DNA of 64,000 nucleotides from an uncultured Lachnospiraceae bacterium (GTDB lineage: Bacteria; Bacillota; Clostridia; Lachnospirales; Lachnospiraceae): contig CACXAT010000009.1 of NCBI GenBank assembly GCA_902765725.1, positions 1 through 64,000 of the forward strand, read 5' to 3'. This document shows, piece after piece, positions 17,649-26,331 of this stretch. The notes under the pieces are model-generated. The model was not told the origin of the DNA. It did not search any database and saw only the letters and a list, made by a program, of their open reading frames with translations. Numbering within the stretch: the first letter of the stretch is position 1; each line of letters begins with the position of its first letter. The position numbers and the translations under genes are program-made.

Positions 17649-18638
17649 ATGAGAATGATTAAACTTGGCAAGACGGGGAAAGAGATCTCCAAGATGGGAC
17701 TTGGAACCTGGTCGATCGGCGGCGGCTCTGCATGGGGCGGTGACCATGATCTGCAGACGGTTGTTGACACGATCTGTGAAGCTCCGAAGGTCGGGATCAA
17801 CCTGATCGATACGGCTCCCGGATATAACTTCGGCAACAGTGAGAAGATCGTCGGAATGGCTCTGAAGAAGATGAAGAGAGAAGACGTGACGATCATCACC
17901 AAGTGCGGAGTCACCTGGGATCAGGAGATGAAGGGTTCCCTGTTTAATGTCGTAAACGGGATCCAGCTGTATAAGAATCTGAACAGTGATTCGATCCGCA
18001 GAGAGATCGATGCCAGCCTGGAGCGTCTCGGAACGGATTATGTAGACGTCTACATGACCCACTGGCAGAGCGTGGAAGATGAGTATTATGTCCCGATCGA
18101 GAAGACGATGGATGTTCTCAATGACCTCAAGGCGCAGGGCAAGATCCGTGCGATCGGTGCTGCCAACGTTGATATTCATCACATCGAAGAGTATCTGAAG
18201 TGGGGCGATCTTGACATCGTTCAGGCCAAGTACAGTGTGCTTGACCGTGCCATTGAGGAAGATATCATTCCCTGCTGTAAAGAGAACGGCATCACCCTTC
18301 AGGCATATTCCCCGCTGGAGATGGGCCTGCTGAGCGGTACCATGCCCAGAGATTACAAGCCGGTCGGCGCGCAGATCCCGAAGAAGTGGTTCCAGCCGGA
18401 GAACATGCAGAAGGCCATGGATATGATGGATGCTTGGAAGCCTCTGACCGAGAAGTACGACTGCACGATCGCGAATCTGGCTCTGGCATGGATCCTGGGT
18501 CAGGGCGAGTTCATCACCCTGCTGTCCGGTTCCACAACCGTGGATCAGATCCGGGAGAATGCGAATTCGGCTCAGCTGGAGCTGGATCCGGAAGATGTCG
18601 CTATGATGCGCGATATGGCAGAAGCGCTTGACAAATAA
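17649..18638 (+). CDS. Aldo/keto reductase
   Basis: A 329-residue (beta/alpha)8 NADPH-dependent reductase. The catalytic tetrad appears as Asp and Tyr in NLIDTAPGYNFGNSE, Lys in IITKCG and His in YMTHWQSV. The cofactor-binding end is FITLLSGSTTVDQIRENANSAQLELD. It belongs to the AKR group that includes sugar and L-glyceraldehyde 3-phosphate reductases. It could reduce the aldehyde released by the aldolase; that is inferred only from position. AAGGAGAATCCACC precedes the ATG. Confidence 0.9.
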   Translation: MRMIKLGKTGKEISKMGLGTWSIGGGSAWGGDHDLQTVVDTICEAPKVGINLIDTAPGYNFGNSEKIVGMALKKMKREDVTIITKCGVTWDQEMKGSLFNVVNGIQLYKNLNSDSIRREIDASLERLGTDYVDVYMTHWQSVEDEYYVPIEKTMDVLNDLKAQGKIRAIGAANVDIHHIEEYLKWGDLDIVQAKYSVLDRAIEEDIIPCCKENGITLQAYSPLEMGLLSGTMPRDYKPVGAQIPKKWFQPENMQKAMDMMDAWKPLTEKYDCTIANLALAWILGQGEFITLLSGSTTVDQIRENANSAQLELDPEDVAMMRDMAEALDK

Positions 18639-18726
18639 GATGATATAAGTGCAGCGCGGGGTGCTGGACGGGCGTTTTCGGCCGGACATGTACCCCTTGT
18701 CTGCTGAATCGGATAGGAGATGCGTT

Positions 18727-19701
18727 TTGGGTACAGAATACAGCTGTGATATTGCGATAGTCGGAGCCGCGATCGCGGATCTGCAGGTATATCCCGTCAC
18801 AAAAGAGATTACGAATGTCGCTTCCTACTCTGCAAAGGCCATGGAGATGAAGGTCGGCGGAGACGCGATCAATGAGTCATTCGTGATCACAAGGCTCGGC
18901 CATAAGGTCCGCCTGATCAGCTGCATCGGAGATGACAGTACCGGAAGATTCCTTCTCGGACAGTGTGAGGAGAACGGAGTGTCCGCGGACCACATCAAGG
19001 TCGATCCCGGGAAGATCACTTCGCTGAATGTCGGGCTGATCTGGGAAGACGGGGAGAGGACATTTATCAACAATAAGAGCGGGAGCATCTGGACATTTGG
19101 CCCGGATGACCTGGATCTGTCTGCGATAGACGGAGCGAAGATGCTGTGCTTTGCGAGCATTTTCAATAATCCGCTTCTTGACGGAAAGTTCATGGTTCAG
19201 CTTTTTGAGAGAGCAAGATCCCAGGGCATGCAGATTGCAGCCGATATCGTTGCCGCGAAGAATGGAGAGACGATCGAAGACGTCAGACAGGCACTCTCTT
19301 ACATTGATTATTTCTTCCCGAATTATGATGAGGCAGCTGCCCTTACGGGAAAGACCGATATTGATGAGATCGCGGACGTGCTGCTCTCCTGCGGCGTGAA
19401 GAATGTGATCCTCAAGATTGGCAAGAGAGGATGCCTGGTGAAAAACGCGAAGGAGCGTTTCATTACCCCCTCTTATCCGAAGGCGACTGTCGTCGATACT
19501 ACAGGTGCCGGCGACAACTTTGCGTCCGGTTTCCTGTCCTTCATCATGGAAGGCAGGAGCCTGAAGGAGGCTTCTCAGTTTGCCAACTGCGCAGCTTCCC
19601 TGGCGATCGAGAAGATCGGCGCCACCACCGGAATCACGTCCCGTGCCCTGGCGGATGAAAGGTATGCGGATTACCTCCGGGAGATGGAGAAGTTAGCCTG
19701 A
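18727..19701 (+). CDS. PfkB-family carbohydrate kinase
   Basis: About 324 residues. It shows the ribokinase-like VGGDAINESFVITRLGHKVRLISCIGDDSTGRFLL and the catalytic signature DTTGAGDNFASGFLSFIMEG, with the Asp base in GAGD. I place the start at the TTG at 18727 because AGGAGA ends six bases upstream and homology begins there; the ATG at 18649 is preceded by no such site. It presumably phosphorylates the ketose made by the dehydrogenases before aldol cleavage. Confidence 0.88.
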   Translation: MGTEYSCDIAIVGAAIADLQVYPVTKEITNVASYSAKAMEMKVGGDAINESFVITRLGHKVRLISCIGDDSTGRFLLGQCEENGVSADHIKVDPGKITSLNVGLIWEDGERTFINNKSGSIWTFGPDDLDLSAIDGAKMLCFASIFNNPLLDGKFMVQLFERARSQGMQIAADIVAAKNGETIEDVRQALSYIDYFFPNYDEAAALTGKTDIDEIADVLLSCGVKNVILKIGKRGCLVKNAKERFITPSYPKATVVDTTGAGDNFASGFLSFIMEGRSLKEASQFANCAASLAIEKIGATTGITSRALADERYADYLREMEKLA

Positions 19702-19773
19702 AAAGAGTACACAGAATCAGAGTATAAACACAGATACCGGCCATGGCCGGTGGATTGCAAGGAGGATTGCAGC

Positions 19774-20958
19774 ATGGAATTCAAGACCGCCGGAAGGATG
19801 GATTCTCTTCCGTTCTCAGGTATTCGTGCCGTTATGGAGAAGGCAAACGCAATGCAGGCAGCAGGTGAGAATATCGTTCACCTGGAGATCGGCCGTCCGG
19901 ACTTTGACACTCCGGAGAAGATCAAAAAAGCAGCAGAGGAATCCCTGAAGGCAGGGCATGTATTTTACACTTCCAACTACGGTACACCGGCGCTTCGGGC
20001 AGCGATTGCTGAGTGGGAGAATGCGCACAATGGCGCCAACTATGAGGCTGCGAACGTCATGGTTACGATCGGCGTGTCTGAGGCGACCTGGTGTGCCATG
20101 GACGCGTATCTTGAGAAGGGGGATGAGGTTCTGGTACCGAATCCCGTCTGGCTGAACTACATTCATGTGCCGACCGCACTTGGCGCAAAGCCGGTCACCT
20201 ACAGCCTGAAGGAAGAAAATGACTTCCAGATCGATTTTGAGGAGCTGGAGAGCAAGATCACCGAGCGCACCAAGATGATCGTGGTTGTTGATCCCAGCAA
20301 TCCCACGGGCGGTGTCTTCTCCAGAGAGACGATGGAGCGTCTGGCTGAGATCTGCGTCAAGCACAATCTTATCGCGATCTCAGATGAGATCTACGAGCAG
20401 CTGCTCTATGACGGAGAGAAGCACACTTCCCTGGCAACGCTTCCGGGAATGGCTGAGCGTACCATCAAGCTCGGCGGATTCTCCAAGGCCTATTCCATGA
20501 CCGGATGGCGTATCGGCTATCTCTGCGCTCCGAAGGAGATCATCTCCGCTGTTGTACGTGTACACCAGTACACAGTTACCTGCGCATCTTCATTTGTCCA
20601 GGATGCCAGTGTGACCGCACTGAAAGAGTGTGACGAGGATGTTGAACTCATGCGCAGAGAATATCAGAAGCGCAAGGATTATCTGGTGAAGGAGCTCAAT
20701 TCCATAGAGGGAATCAGCACCAATCATCCGACCGGCGCGTTCTACATCTTTGTCAATATCAAGAGCCTTGGCAAGACCTCCATGGAGATGGCTGAGTACC
20801 TTCTGGAGCATGCGAAGATCGCTCTGGTTCCGGGTTCCGCCTTCGGAAGCGAGGGAGAAGGATACCTGAGGATCTCCTATGCGACCAGCATGGAGCAGCT
20901 TGAAGAGGCCTGCAGGCGTATCCGCAAGGCTGTCGAAGACCTTCGCGCCGGCAAGTAA
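19774..20958 (+). CDS. Class I/II pyridoxal-phosphate aminotransferase
   Basis: A 394-residue fold-type I enzyme like aspartate or aromatic aminotransferases. Marks are VHLEIGRPDFDTP, the Asn in DPSNPTGGVFS, Asp/Tyr in ISDEIYEQLLYDG, the PLP Lys in LGGFSKAYSMTGWRIGYL and the carboxylate-binding Arg in YLRISYA. The ATG at 19774 follows AAGGAGGATTGC; the frame also opens with GTG at 19750. It ends the plus-strand run that begins with the importer, so it may use an amino acid brought in by it. Confidence 0.9.
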   Translation: MEFKTAGRMDSLPFSGIRAVMEKANAMQAAGENIVHLEIGRPDFDTPEKIKKAAEESLKAGHVFYTSNYGTPALRAAIAEWENAHNGANYEAANVMVTIGVSEATWCAMDAYLEKGDEVLVPNPVWLNYIHVPTALGAKPVTYSLKEENDFQIDFEELESKITERTKMIVVVDPSNPTGGVFSRETMERLAEICVKHNLIAISDEIYEQLLYDGEKHTSLATLPGMAERTIKLGGFSKAYSMTGWRIGYLCAPKEIISAVVRVHQYTVTCASSFVQDASVTALKECDEDVELMRREYQKRKDYLVKELNSIEGISTNHPTGAFYIFVNIKSLGKTSMEMAEYLLEHAKIALVPGSAFGSEGEGYLRISYATSMEQLEEACRRIRKAVEDLRAGK

Positions 20959-20992
20959 GAGAGACTGGGTCGACTGAGTCCCCGGAACTGTG

Positions 20993-21910
20993 TCACAGCT
21001 GCCATACTTCCCCGATGGGGATCTGGATATGGCGTGAGGCAAGATAGTCGGACAGAGCTCTTTCGAAGATCTCTGCAGCCTTCTGGCTGGTCCGCTTCGG
21101 GTAGCGGTGCCTGATCCGGTAGCAGACGCGGTTGGGAGGCTGGTTGATGATCTCGCTGACATAGACGGGACGTCTTCCGGCAAGGGTGACCACCACGGAT
21201 TCCGGCGCGATGATCCAGTTGTCGGGCCGGTTCCACAGCAGCTCCAGTATGCCGATGGCATCTGCCTGGATGTGGGCTCTGGGAGATTCCGCCATCCAGC
21301 TCTCATGCCAGAACTGGTAGTGATCGTCCCAGCTCAGATACAGCTCCCGGAATGTGTCCAGCTCATCGGTATGGATCCGCTTCTTCGGTATGGAAGGTGT
21401 GTCGGTCTGGACCAGATACAGCTTCTCCTCAAAGAGACGCTCGGTAATGATGCCGGTGTAATGGTAATGGTGATAGACAAAACCAAGATCGATATCGTGA
21501 TTGTTCAGCAGGGCGTACAGCTCTGAAGAGTGATGCGTCCGGATGCTCAGGTCGATCCCGGAATCGGATGTGAGCAGCTGATTGTACAGCGGAGCCATCA
21601 CCGCAAGACTGAGTGAATCGGTGCATCCCACCGTCAGAAGATAACGGTCGCTGCTGTTTTGGATCGCCATGGTTTCCTTCCAGAGGGCGGCCCAGCGCTC
21701 AGCGATGGGAATAAACTCCTCCCCCTTAGGGGTAAGCTCGATGGTCTTATGACCCTTGCGCCGAATGACCAGTTCAAAGCCCAGTTCATCCTCAAGGGAA
21801 GAGAGACGGTGGCTGATGGTAGGCTGGGAGAGGAACAGAAGCTCCGCGGTCCGGGTAATGCTTCTGGTGGCAACAACAGTCAGAAAGGTTTCGACTTCGG
21901 CAAGTGTCAT
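20993..21910 (-). CDS. LysR-family transcriptional regulator
   Basis: A 305-residue regulator. The N-terminal winged helix is EVETFLTVVATRSITRTAELLFLSQPTISHRLSSLEDELGFELVIRRKG, followed by the linker helix and a periplasmic-binding-like effector domain from about residue 90. It is divergent from the RraA/5-oxoprolinase genes across 136 bases, the usual arrangement for a LysR protein and its target. The effector is unknown. Confidence 0.9.
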   Translation of the reverse strand: MTLAEVETFLTVVATRSITRTAELLFLSQPTISHRLSSLEDELGFELVIRRKGHKTIELTPKGEEFIPIAERWAALWKETMAIQNSSDRYLLTVGCTDSLSLAVMAPLYNQLLTSDSGIDLSIRTHHSSELYALLNNHDIDLGFVYHHYHYTGIITERLFEEKLYLVQTDTPSIPKKRIHTDELDTFRELYLSWDDHYQFWHESWMAESPRAHIQADAIGILELLWNRPDNWIIAPESVVVTLAGRRPVYVSEIINQPPNRVCYRIRHRYPKRTSQKAAEIFERALSDYLASRHIQIPIGEVWQL

Positions 21911-22046
21911 GGGATCCTCCTGGAACGATCTTACTGATGCGCAGACAGGCAGGCGCAGGACCTGCCGGAGCGGATGGCTGTACTGAGGTATATATTAACA
22001 TAATTTATATTAAAGCAAGTTAAACATTCAAAAAGGAGAATGAATC
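21911..22046. promoter_or_regulatory. Divergent control region between LysR regulator and RraA/Pxp operon
   Basis: The stretch 21985-22020 is very AT-rich (TATATATTAACATAATTTATATTAA in two overlapping halves) and contains a TTAA-N11-TTAA pattern compatible with a LysR T-N11-A box. AAAAAGGAGAATGAATC just before 22047 is the ribosome binding site of the RraA-like gene. No promoter hexamers stand out. Confidence 0.35.
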
Positions 22047-22727
22047 ATGTCTTTAGGATGCAGAATCAAAAGGAATTTCGAGAGACCGTCAAAGGAACTG
22101 ATCGAGGCATTCCGCGGAATCCCGGTAGCCAACATCGATGACAACATGGGAAGGATCGCGGCAGTGGATTCCAGCATCTACCCGCTGAATCCGAATGCAA
22201 AACTGCTCGGAACCGCATTTACGGTAAATGCTCCGGCAGGAGACAACCTTCTGTTCCATGCATCCCTGGATATGGCACAGCCGGGGGATGTAATTGTCCT
22301 TGCCAATAAGGGTTCCATGAGCCGTTCCATGTGCGGTGAGATCATGAGCAACTATGCCAAGAAGAGAGGCCTTGCCGGAATCATCATCGATGGCTGCGTA
22401 CGTGACAGCTACGCTCTGAGAGAGCTGGACTTCCCGGTATACGCAAAAGGCGTCACCCCCAACGGTCCGTACAAGAACGGCCCCGGTGAGATGAACTTCC
22501 CGGTCTCCTTTGCAGGTATCATCATCAATCCGGGCGACATCATCGTAGGTGACGCAGACGGCATCATCGTGATCAATCCCCAGTACGCGGAGGAGATCGC
22601 GGCGAAGGCGAAGGCATATCACGACAGCGAAGAGAAGCAGCTGGAAGGCATTCTCACAAGAGGCGAGTGGCCGCGTCCGTGGGTACAGGACACCCTTGAA
22701 AAAGTCGGTTTTGAATTTATCGATTAA
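22047..22727 (+). CDS. RraA-family protein (aldolase/decarboxylase type)
   Basis: A 226-residue member of the family that includes RraA, 4-hydroxy-4-methyl-2-oxoglutarate aldolase and oxaloacetate decarboxylases. The family core is visible as NIDDNMGRIAAVDSS, GTAFTVNAPAGDNLLFHASLDMAQPGDVIVLANKG, GEIMSNYAKKRGLAGIIIDGCVRDSYALRELDFPVYAKGVTPNGP (the GCxRD motif with the active Arg and the metal-binding Asp) and VGDADGIIVI. As first gene before pxpBCA it probably acts on a related carboxylic acid rather than regulating RNase E. Confidence 0.85.
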   Translation: MSLGCRIKRNFERPSKELIEAFRGIPVANIDDNMGRIAAVDSSIYPLNPNAKLLGTAFTVNAPAGDNLLFHASLDMAQPGDVIVLANKGSMSRSMCGEIMSNYAKKRGLAGIIIDGCVRDSYALRELDFPVYAKGVTPNGPYKNGPGEMNFPVSFAGIIINPGDIIVGDADGIIVINPQYAEEIAAKAKAYHDSEEKQLEGILTRGEWPRPWVQDTLEKVGFEFID

Positions 22728-22771
22728 TTGGTTACCGTGCATGGTCAGAACAAAGCGAGGTGAGAATTGCC

Positions 22772-23500
22772 ATGTCAGAGGCTGTGATCTGCCCTGCAGG
22801 GGACAGTGCGCTGCTGGTTGAATTTGAAAATGAGATCAGCCTGGAGGTCAATTCCAGGGTGAGGGCTTTGAAATATACGCTGGAACAGTCACCATTTGAC
22901 GGAATGGGCGAGCTGGTGCCGGCATACAGAAGCCTCCTGGTCTGTTATGACCCTCTTAAGATCCGCATGAAGGCGGCTCAGGAGGAGATACGATCCAGGC
23001 TCGGGCATATGGACAGGGTGAGTCTTCCGAAAGCGATCGTTACGGAGATCCCCGTATGCTATGACAAGGAATACGCGGTCGATCTTGAGCACATCGCGCA
23101 GCTGGAACACAAAATGGAAGAAGAGGTTATCCGGATCCACAGCCAGAGTGATTACTTCGTATATATGCTGGGATTCGCGCCGGGACATCCCTATACGGCG
23201 AGATTCGAGAATCCGTTCTCATTTAAGAGAATGGAGAATCCCAGACTGAGGATTCCGGGAGGCAGCATCGTCGTACAGCTGGCGCTGTCGGACATCATTC
23301 CCTTTGACCAGCCCTGCGGCTGGAACATCATCGGCTCCACGCCGGTCCTGGCGTGCGATTACCGCAAGGAGAATCCATTTCTCCTGAGGGCCGGCCAGTG
23401 GATCCATCACAGACCGGTCAGCAAAGAAGAGTATCTTGATATTAAGAAACAGGTTGAAGATGGCACCTATGTCTGCAAGACCTGGGAGAAGGAGGACTGA
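22772..23500 (+). CDS. pxpB: 5-oxoprolinase subunit PxpB (KipI/allophanate hydrolase subunit 1 type)
   Basis: About 242 residues with the PxpB pattern AGDSALLVEFENEI, ELVPAYRSLLVCYDP, EIPVCYDKEYAVDLEHIA, YMLGFAPGHPYT and GGSIVVQLALSDIIPFDQPCGWNIIGSTP. The subunit acts with PxpC and PxpA to open 5-oxoproline (pyroglutamate) to glutamate with ATP. AGGTGA lies eight bases before the ATG at 22772. The downstream gene begins within three bases. Confidence 0.9.
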   Translation: MSEAVICPAGDSALLVEFENEISLEVNSRVRALKYTLEQSPFDGMGELVPAYRSLLVCYDPLKIRMKAAQEEIRSRLGHMDRVSLPKAIVTEIPVCYDKEYAVDLEHIAQLEHKMEEEVIRIHSQSDYFVYMLGFAPGHPYTARFENPFSFKRMENPRLRIPGGSIVVQLALSDIIPFDQPCGWNIIGSTPVLACDYRKENPFLLRAGQWIHHRPVSKEEYLDIKKQVEDGTYVCKTWEKED

Positions 23501-23502
23501 AG

Positions 23503-24591
23503 ATGGCGATCGTAGTACTTTCTCCCGGGATCCTGACCAGTGTGCAGGATGGCGGAAGACAGGGTTATCAGCAGTATGGCGTATCCCCGTCAGGCCCGAT
23601 GGACGCGCATGCGTTTCGGACTGCGAACATTCTGGTCGGGAATGACCCGGATGAGGCAGGGCTGGAGATGACGGTCATGGGGGCGGAGCTCACATTTACC
23701 GATGCTGCAGTCATTGCCCTTGCCGGCGCGGATATGGGAGCGACCCTGAACGGGACGAAGACAGACATGTACCGTGCGCTGTGTGTACAGGCGGGGGATG
23801 TCCTGAAGCTTGGATTCGCGCTCAGCGGCTGCCGCACCTATCTGGCGGTGCGAGGAGGGATCGGAACCGAGCCGGTCATGGGAAGCCGGGCAACAATGAT
23901 CGGCAAGAACTTTGGCGGCTACAAGGGACGTAAGCTGCAGAAGGATGATGTGCTGGAGATACGCCCCTGCAGTAAGGAGTTCCCGCATCCGGAGACTTAT
24001 TTCACGCAGCCCGAGCCGGTTCAGCCAGGAGTCAGGACCCTTCGCGTGATCCTGGGGCCGCAGGCGGACCGGTTCACAGAGAAGGGCATCCACACGTTCC
24101 TGAGCAGCGAGTACACCGTGGGACAGGATTTTGACCGCCAGGGGTACAGGCTGGAAGGCGAGAAGATCGAGCATAAGACCGACAGTAATATCATTTCCGA
24201 CGGTGTCGTTACAGGATCGATCCAGGTGCCGGGCACCGGACTTCCGATCGTGATGACCGCGGAGAGGGCAACGGTCGGAGGATATACGAAGATCGCTACA
24301 GTGATCACGGCAGACCTTCCGCTGATCGGCCAGTGCAAGGCCGGCGACAGGATCCGCTTTCAGGAAGTGACTGTCGAAACTGCCCAGGACCTGCTTCAGC
24401 AGGAGGCGGACCGGCTGGCATTGCTCAGAAAACAGGTAGAGGATCCCTCTCACCTTCCTCAGAAGAGCGTACCGGCTGCGGCTGCACAGGCACCTGCAGT
24501 GGAGCATGAATATGAATATACGAAGGACGTGACGATCTCGATCAACGGGATATCCTATGAGGTCACGATCCAGAAGTGGAAAGAAGAATAG
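23503..24591 (+). CDS. pxpC: 5-oxoprolinase subunit PxpC with a C-terminal biotinyl-like tail
   Basis: Residues 1 to about 300 match PxpC/KipA: LSPGILTSVQDGGRQGYQQYGVSPSGPMDAHAFRTANILVGN, LAVRGGI, VTGSIQVPGTGLPIVMTAERATVGGYTKIATV. At 362 residues it is longer than most relatives. The extra end is a Pro/Ala linker (VPAAAAQAPAV) followed by KDVTISINGISYEVTIQKW. That resembles the first strands of a biotin-carrier domain but stops before any biotinylated Lys. In other bacteria a carrier-protein gene often lies in this operon, so the tail may be a fused remnant. Confidence 0.88.
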   Translation: MAIVVLSPGILTSVQDGGRQGYQQYGVSPSGPMDAHAFRTANILVGNDPDEAGLEMTVMGAELTFTDAAVIALAGADMGATLNGTKTDMYRALCVQAGDVLKLGFALSGCRTYLAVRGGIGTEPVMGSRATMIGKNFGGYKGRKLQKDDVLEIRPCSKEFPHPETYFTQPEPVQPGVRTLRVILGPQADRFTEKGIHTFLSSEYTVGQDFDRQGYRLEGEKIEHKTDSNIISDGVVTGSIQVPGTGLPIVMTAERATVGGYTKIATVITADLPLIGQCKAGDRIRFQEVTVETAQDLLQQEADRLALLRKQVEDPSHLPQKSVPAAAAQAPAVEHEYEYTKDVTISINGISYEVTIQKWKEE

Positions 24592-24611
24592 CACAGAAGG
24601 AGGATACAGAC

Positions 24612-25376
24612 ATGTTTCAGGTGGATCTGAACAGTGATATGGGAGAGAGCTTCGGAGCCTATAAGCTGGGCGGCGATGAGCAGATCATCAAGTCAGTCAG
24701 CTCCGCGAATGTAGCCTGCGGGTTCCATGCGGGCGATCCGATGGTCATGGCAAAGACCGTGCAGATGGCAAAGGAAAATGGTGTCAGTGTCGGTGCGCAT
24801 CCGGGCTATCCGGACCTGATGGGCTTTGGCAGACGCAAGATGGTGCTTTCTGCGGCTGAAGTCAAGAATTACATGAAGTATCAGATCGGAGCCCTGAATG
24901 CATTTGTCACCAGCGCAGGGATGAAGCTGCAGCATGTGGCGCCCCACGGAGCGCTGGGAAACCTCTGCCAGTATGACCGCGAGGTCTCCAGAGCGATCGT
25001 GGAAGCGGTCTATGAGATCGATCCGGAACTGATCATCTATTACTGCGCCGGAGCCGTTCTGGGAGAAGAGGCAGTGAAGATCGGCCTTCAGGCGAAGGCG
25101 GAGATCTTCGCGGACCGTGCATACATGGACGACCTGTCACTGGTTCCCCGCAAGGAAGAGGGATCCATGATCACGGATGAGAGCATCGCGATCGACAGGT
25201 GCGTGCGCATGGTCAAGGAGGGCAAGGTCATTGCCCGCAGCGGTAAGGAACTGGATATCAGCGGAGATACCCTCTGCGTACATGGCGACGGCCCCAAGGC
25301 ACTCGCATTTGTACAGAAGATCAGGGAACGGTTCCAGCAGGAAGGGATCGAGATCGTCAGCTTCCAGAACCGGTGA
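24612..25376 (+). CDS. pxpA: 5-oxoprolinase subunit PxpA (LamB/YcsF family)
   Basis: A 254-residue PxpA protein: VDLNSDMGESFGAYKLGGDEQIIKSVSSANVACGFHAGDP at the N-terminus, VGAHPGYPDLMGFGRRKM, HVAPHGALGN, EIFADRAYMDDLSLVPR and VHGDGPKAL. These are the conserved Asp/His-containing segments of the family. It starts at 24612 behind GGAGGATACAGA and completes the pxpBCA set. A gene-free stretch of 124 bases follows before transketolase. Confidence 0.92.
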   Translation: MFQVDLNSDMGESFGAYKLGGDEQIIKSVSSANVACGFHAGDPMVMAKTVQMAKENGVSVGAHPGYPDLMGFGRRKMVLSAAEVKNYMKYQIGALNAFVTSAGMKLQHVAPHGALGNLCQYDREVSRAIVEAVYEIDPELIIYYCAGAVLGEEAVKIGLQAKAEIFADRAYMDDLSLVPRKEEGSMITDESIAIDRCVRMVKEGKVIARSGKELDISGDTLCVHGDGPKALAFVQKIRERFQQEGIEIVSFQNR

Positions 25377-25500
25377 AACGAATGAAGAACAGCACCATAG
25401 CTTCTATGCCGGACGTAAGAGACGGTATATGAGCTGTGAGCAGCACACAGACCAGCAGTAAACCGATAACTTCTGTAGTGAATTGAAACGGAGGAACACA

Positions 25501-26331
25501 ATGGCGCAGAAAATAGATGTTCAGGAAGCGGCTGCTCACTGCACCCAGCTTCGGGCTGATCTTCTCAAGATGCTGAATGCGGCCGGATCGGGCCACCCGG
25601 GCGGATCCCTGTCGTGTCTTGATATTCTCTATGTACTTTACAATCATGTGATGAAGCAGGATCCGAAGGATCCGAAGTGGGACGGGCGTGACCGCTTCGT
25701 TCTCTCAAAGGGACATGTGAACCCGGCACTGTATGTTGTGCTGGCAGATCTTGGCTATTTCCCCAAGAGCGAGCTTATGACGCTGCGCAAGTTCGGAAGC
25801 ATTCTTCAGGGACATCCGTACATGCATAAGACCCCCGGCCTGGATGTATCTTCCGGTTCCCTCGGACAGGGCCTGTCGGTGGCAGCCGGTATGGCGGCGG
25901 CAGCGAAGGCTGACGGAAAGCCGAACCGCGTGTTTGCCCTGATGGGCGACGGCGAGCAGGAGGAAGGCGAGATCTGGGAAGCAGCCATGTCAGCGGCTCA
26001 TTTCAAGCTGGATAATCTGTGCGGCATTGTTGACCACAATCATCTTCAGATCGACGGTAATGTAGAAGATGTCATGAATATCGAACCGATCGCGGACAAG
26101 TGGCGCGCGTTCGGATGGAATGTGATCGGGATCGACGGACATGATTATGAGCAGATCCTGGATGCGTTCCTCAAGGCGGAGGAATGCAAGGGAAAGCCTA
26201 CAGTCATCATCGCGGAGACGGTCAAAGGAAAAGGTGTTTCCTTCATGGAGAATCAGGCAGGCTGGCACGGCACTGCACCGAATGACGAACAGCTGCAGCA
26301 GGCTCTCAGAGAGCTGGGACAGGAGGGATGA
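25501..26331 (+). CDS. Transketolase, N-terminal (thiamine-diphosphate-binding) subunit
   Basis: A 276-residue split transketolase N-half: AAGSGHPGGSLSCLDILYVLY, RFVLSKGHVNPALYVVLADLGYF, GSLGQGLSVAAGMA, and the Mg/ThDP motif MGDGEQEEGEIWEAAMSAAHFKLDNL with VDHNHLQIDG. The GDG...N motif is complete. The ATG at 25501 has CGGAGGAACACA before it. Its stop overlaps the start of the C-terminal subunit gene, giving equal amounts. It would rearrange sugar phosphates, fitting the kinase/aldolase genes upstream. Confidence 0.93.
   Translation: MAQKIDVQEAAAHCTQLRADLLKMLNAAGSGHPGGSLSCLDILYVLYNHVMKQDPKDPKWDGRDRFVLSKGHVNPALYVVLADLGYFPKSELMTLRKFGSILQGHPYMHKTPGLDVSSGSLGQGLSVAAGMAAAAKADGKPNRVFALMGDGEQEEGEIWEAAMSAAHFKLDNLCGIVDHNHLQIDGNVEDVMNIEPIADKWRAFGWNVIGIDGHDYEQILDAFLKAEECKGKPTVIIAETVKGKGVSFMENQAGWHGTAPNDEQLQQALRELGQEG

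Noticed and set aside
25377..25500. Possible small gene between pxpA and transketolase
   Set aside because: Only short overlapping frames without ribosome binding sites are present; I see no feature there beyond the ribosome binding site of the transketolase gene.
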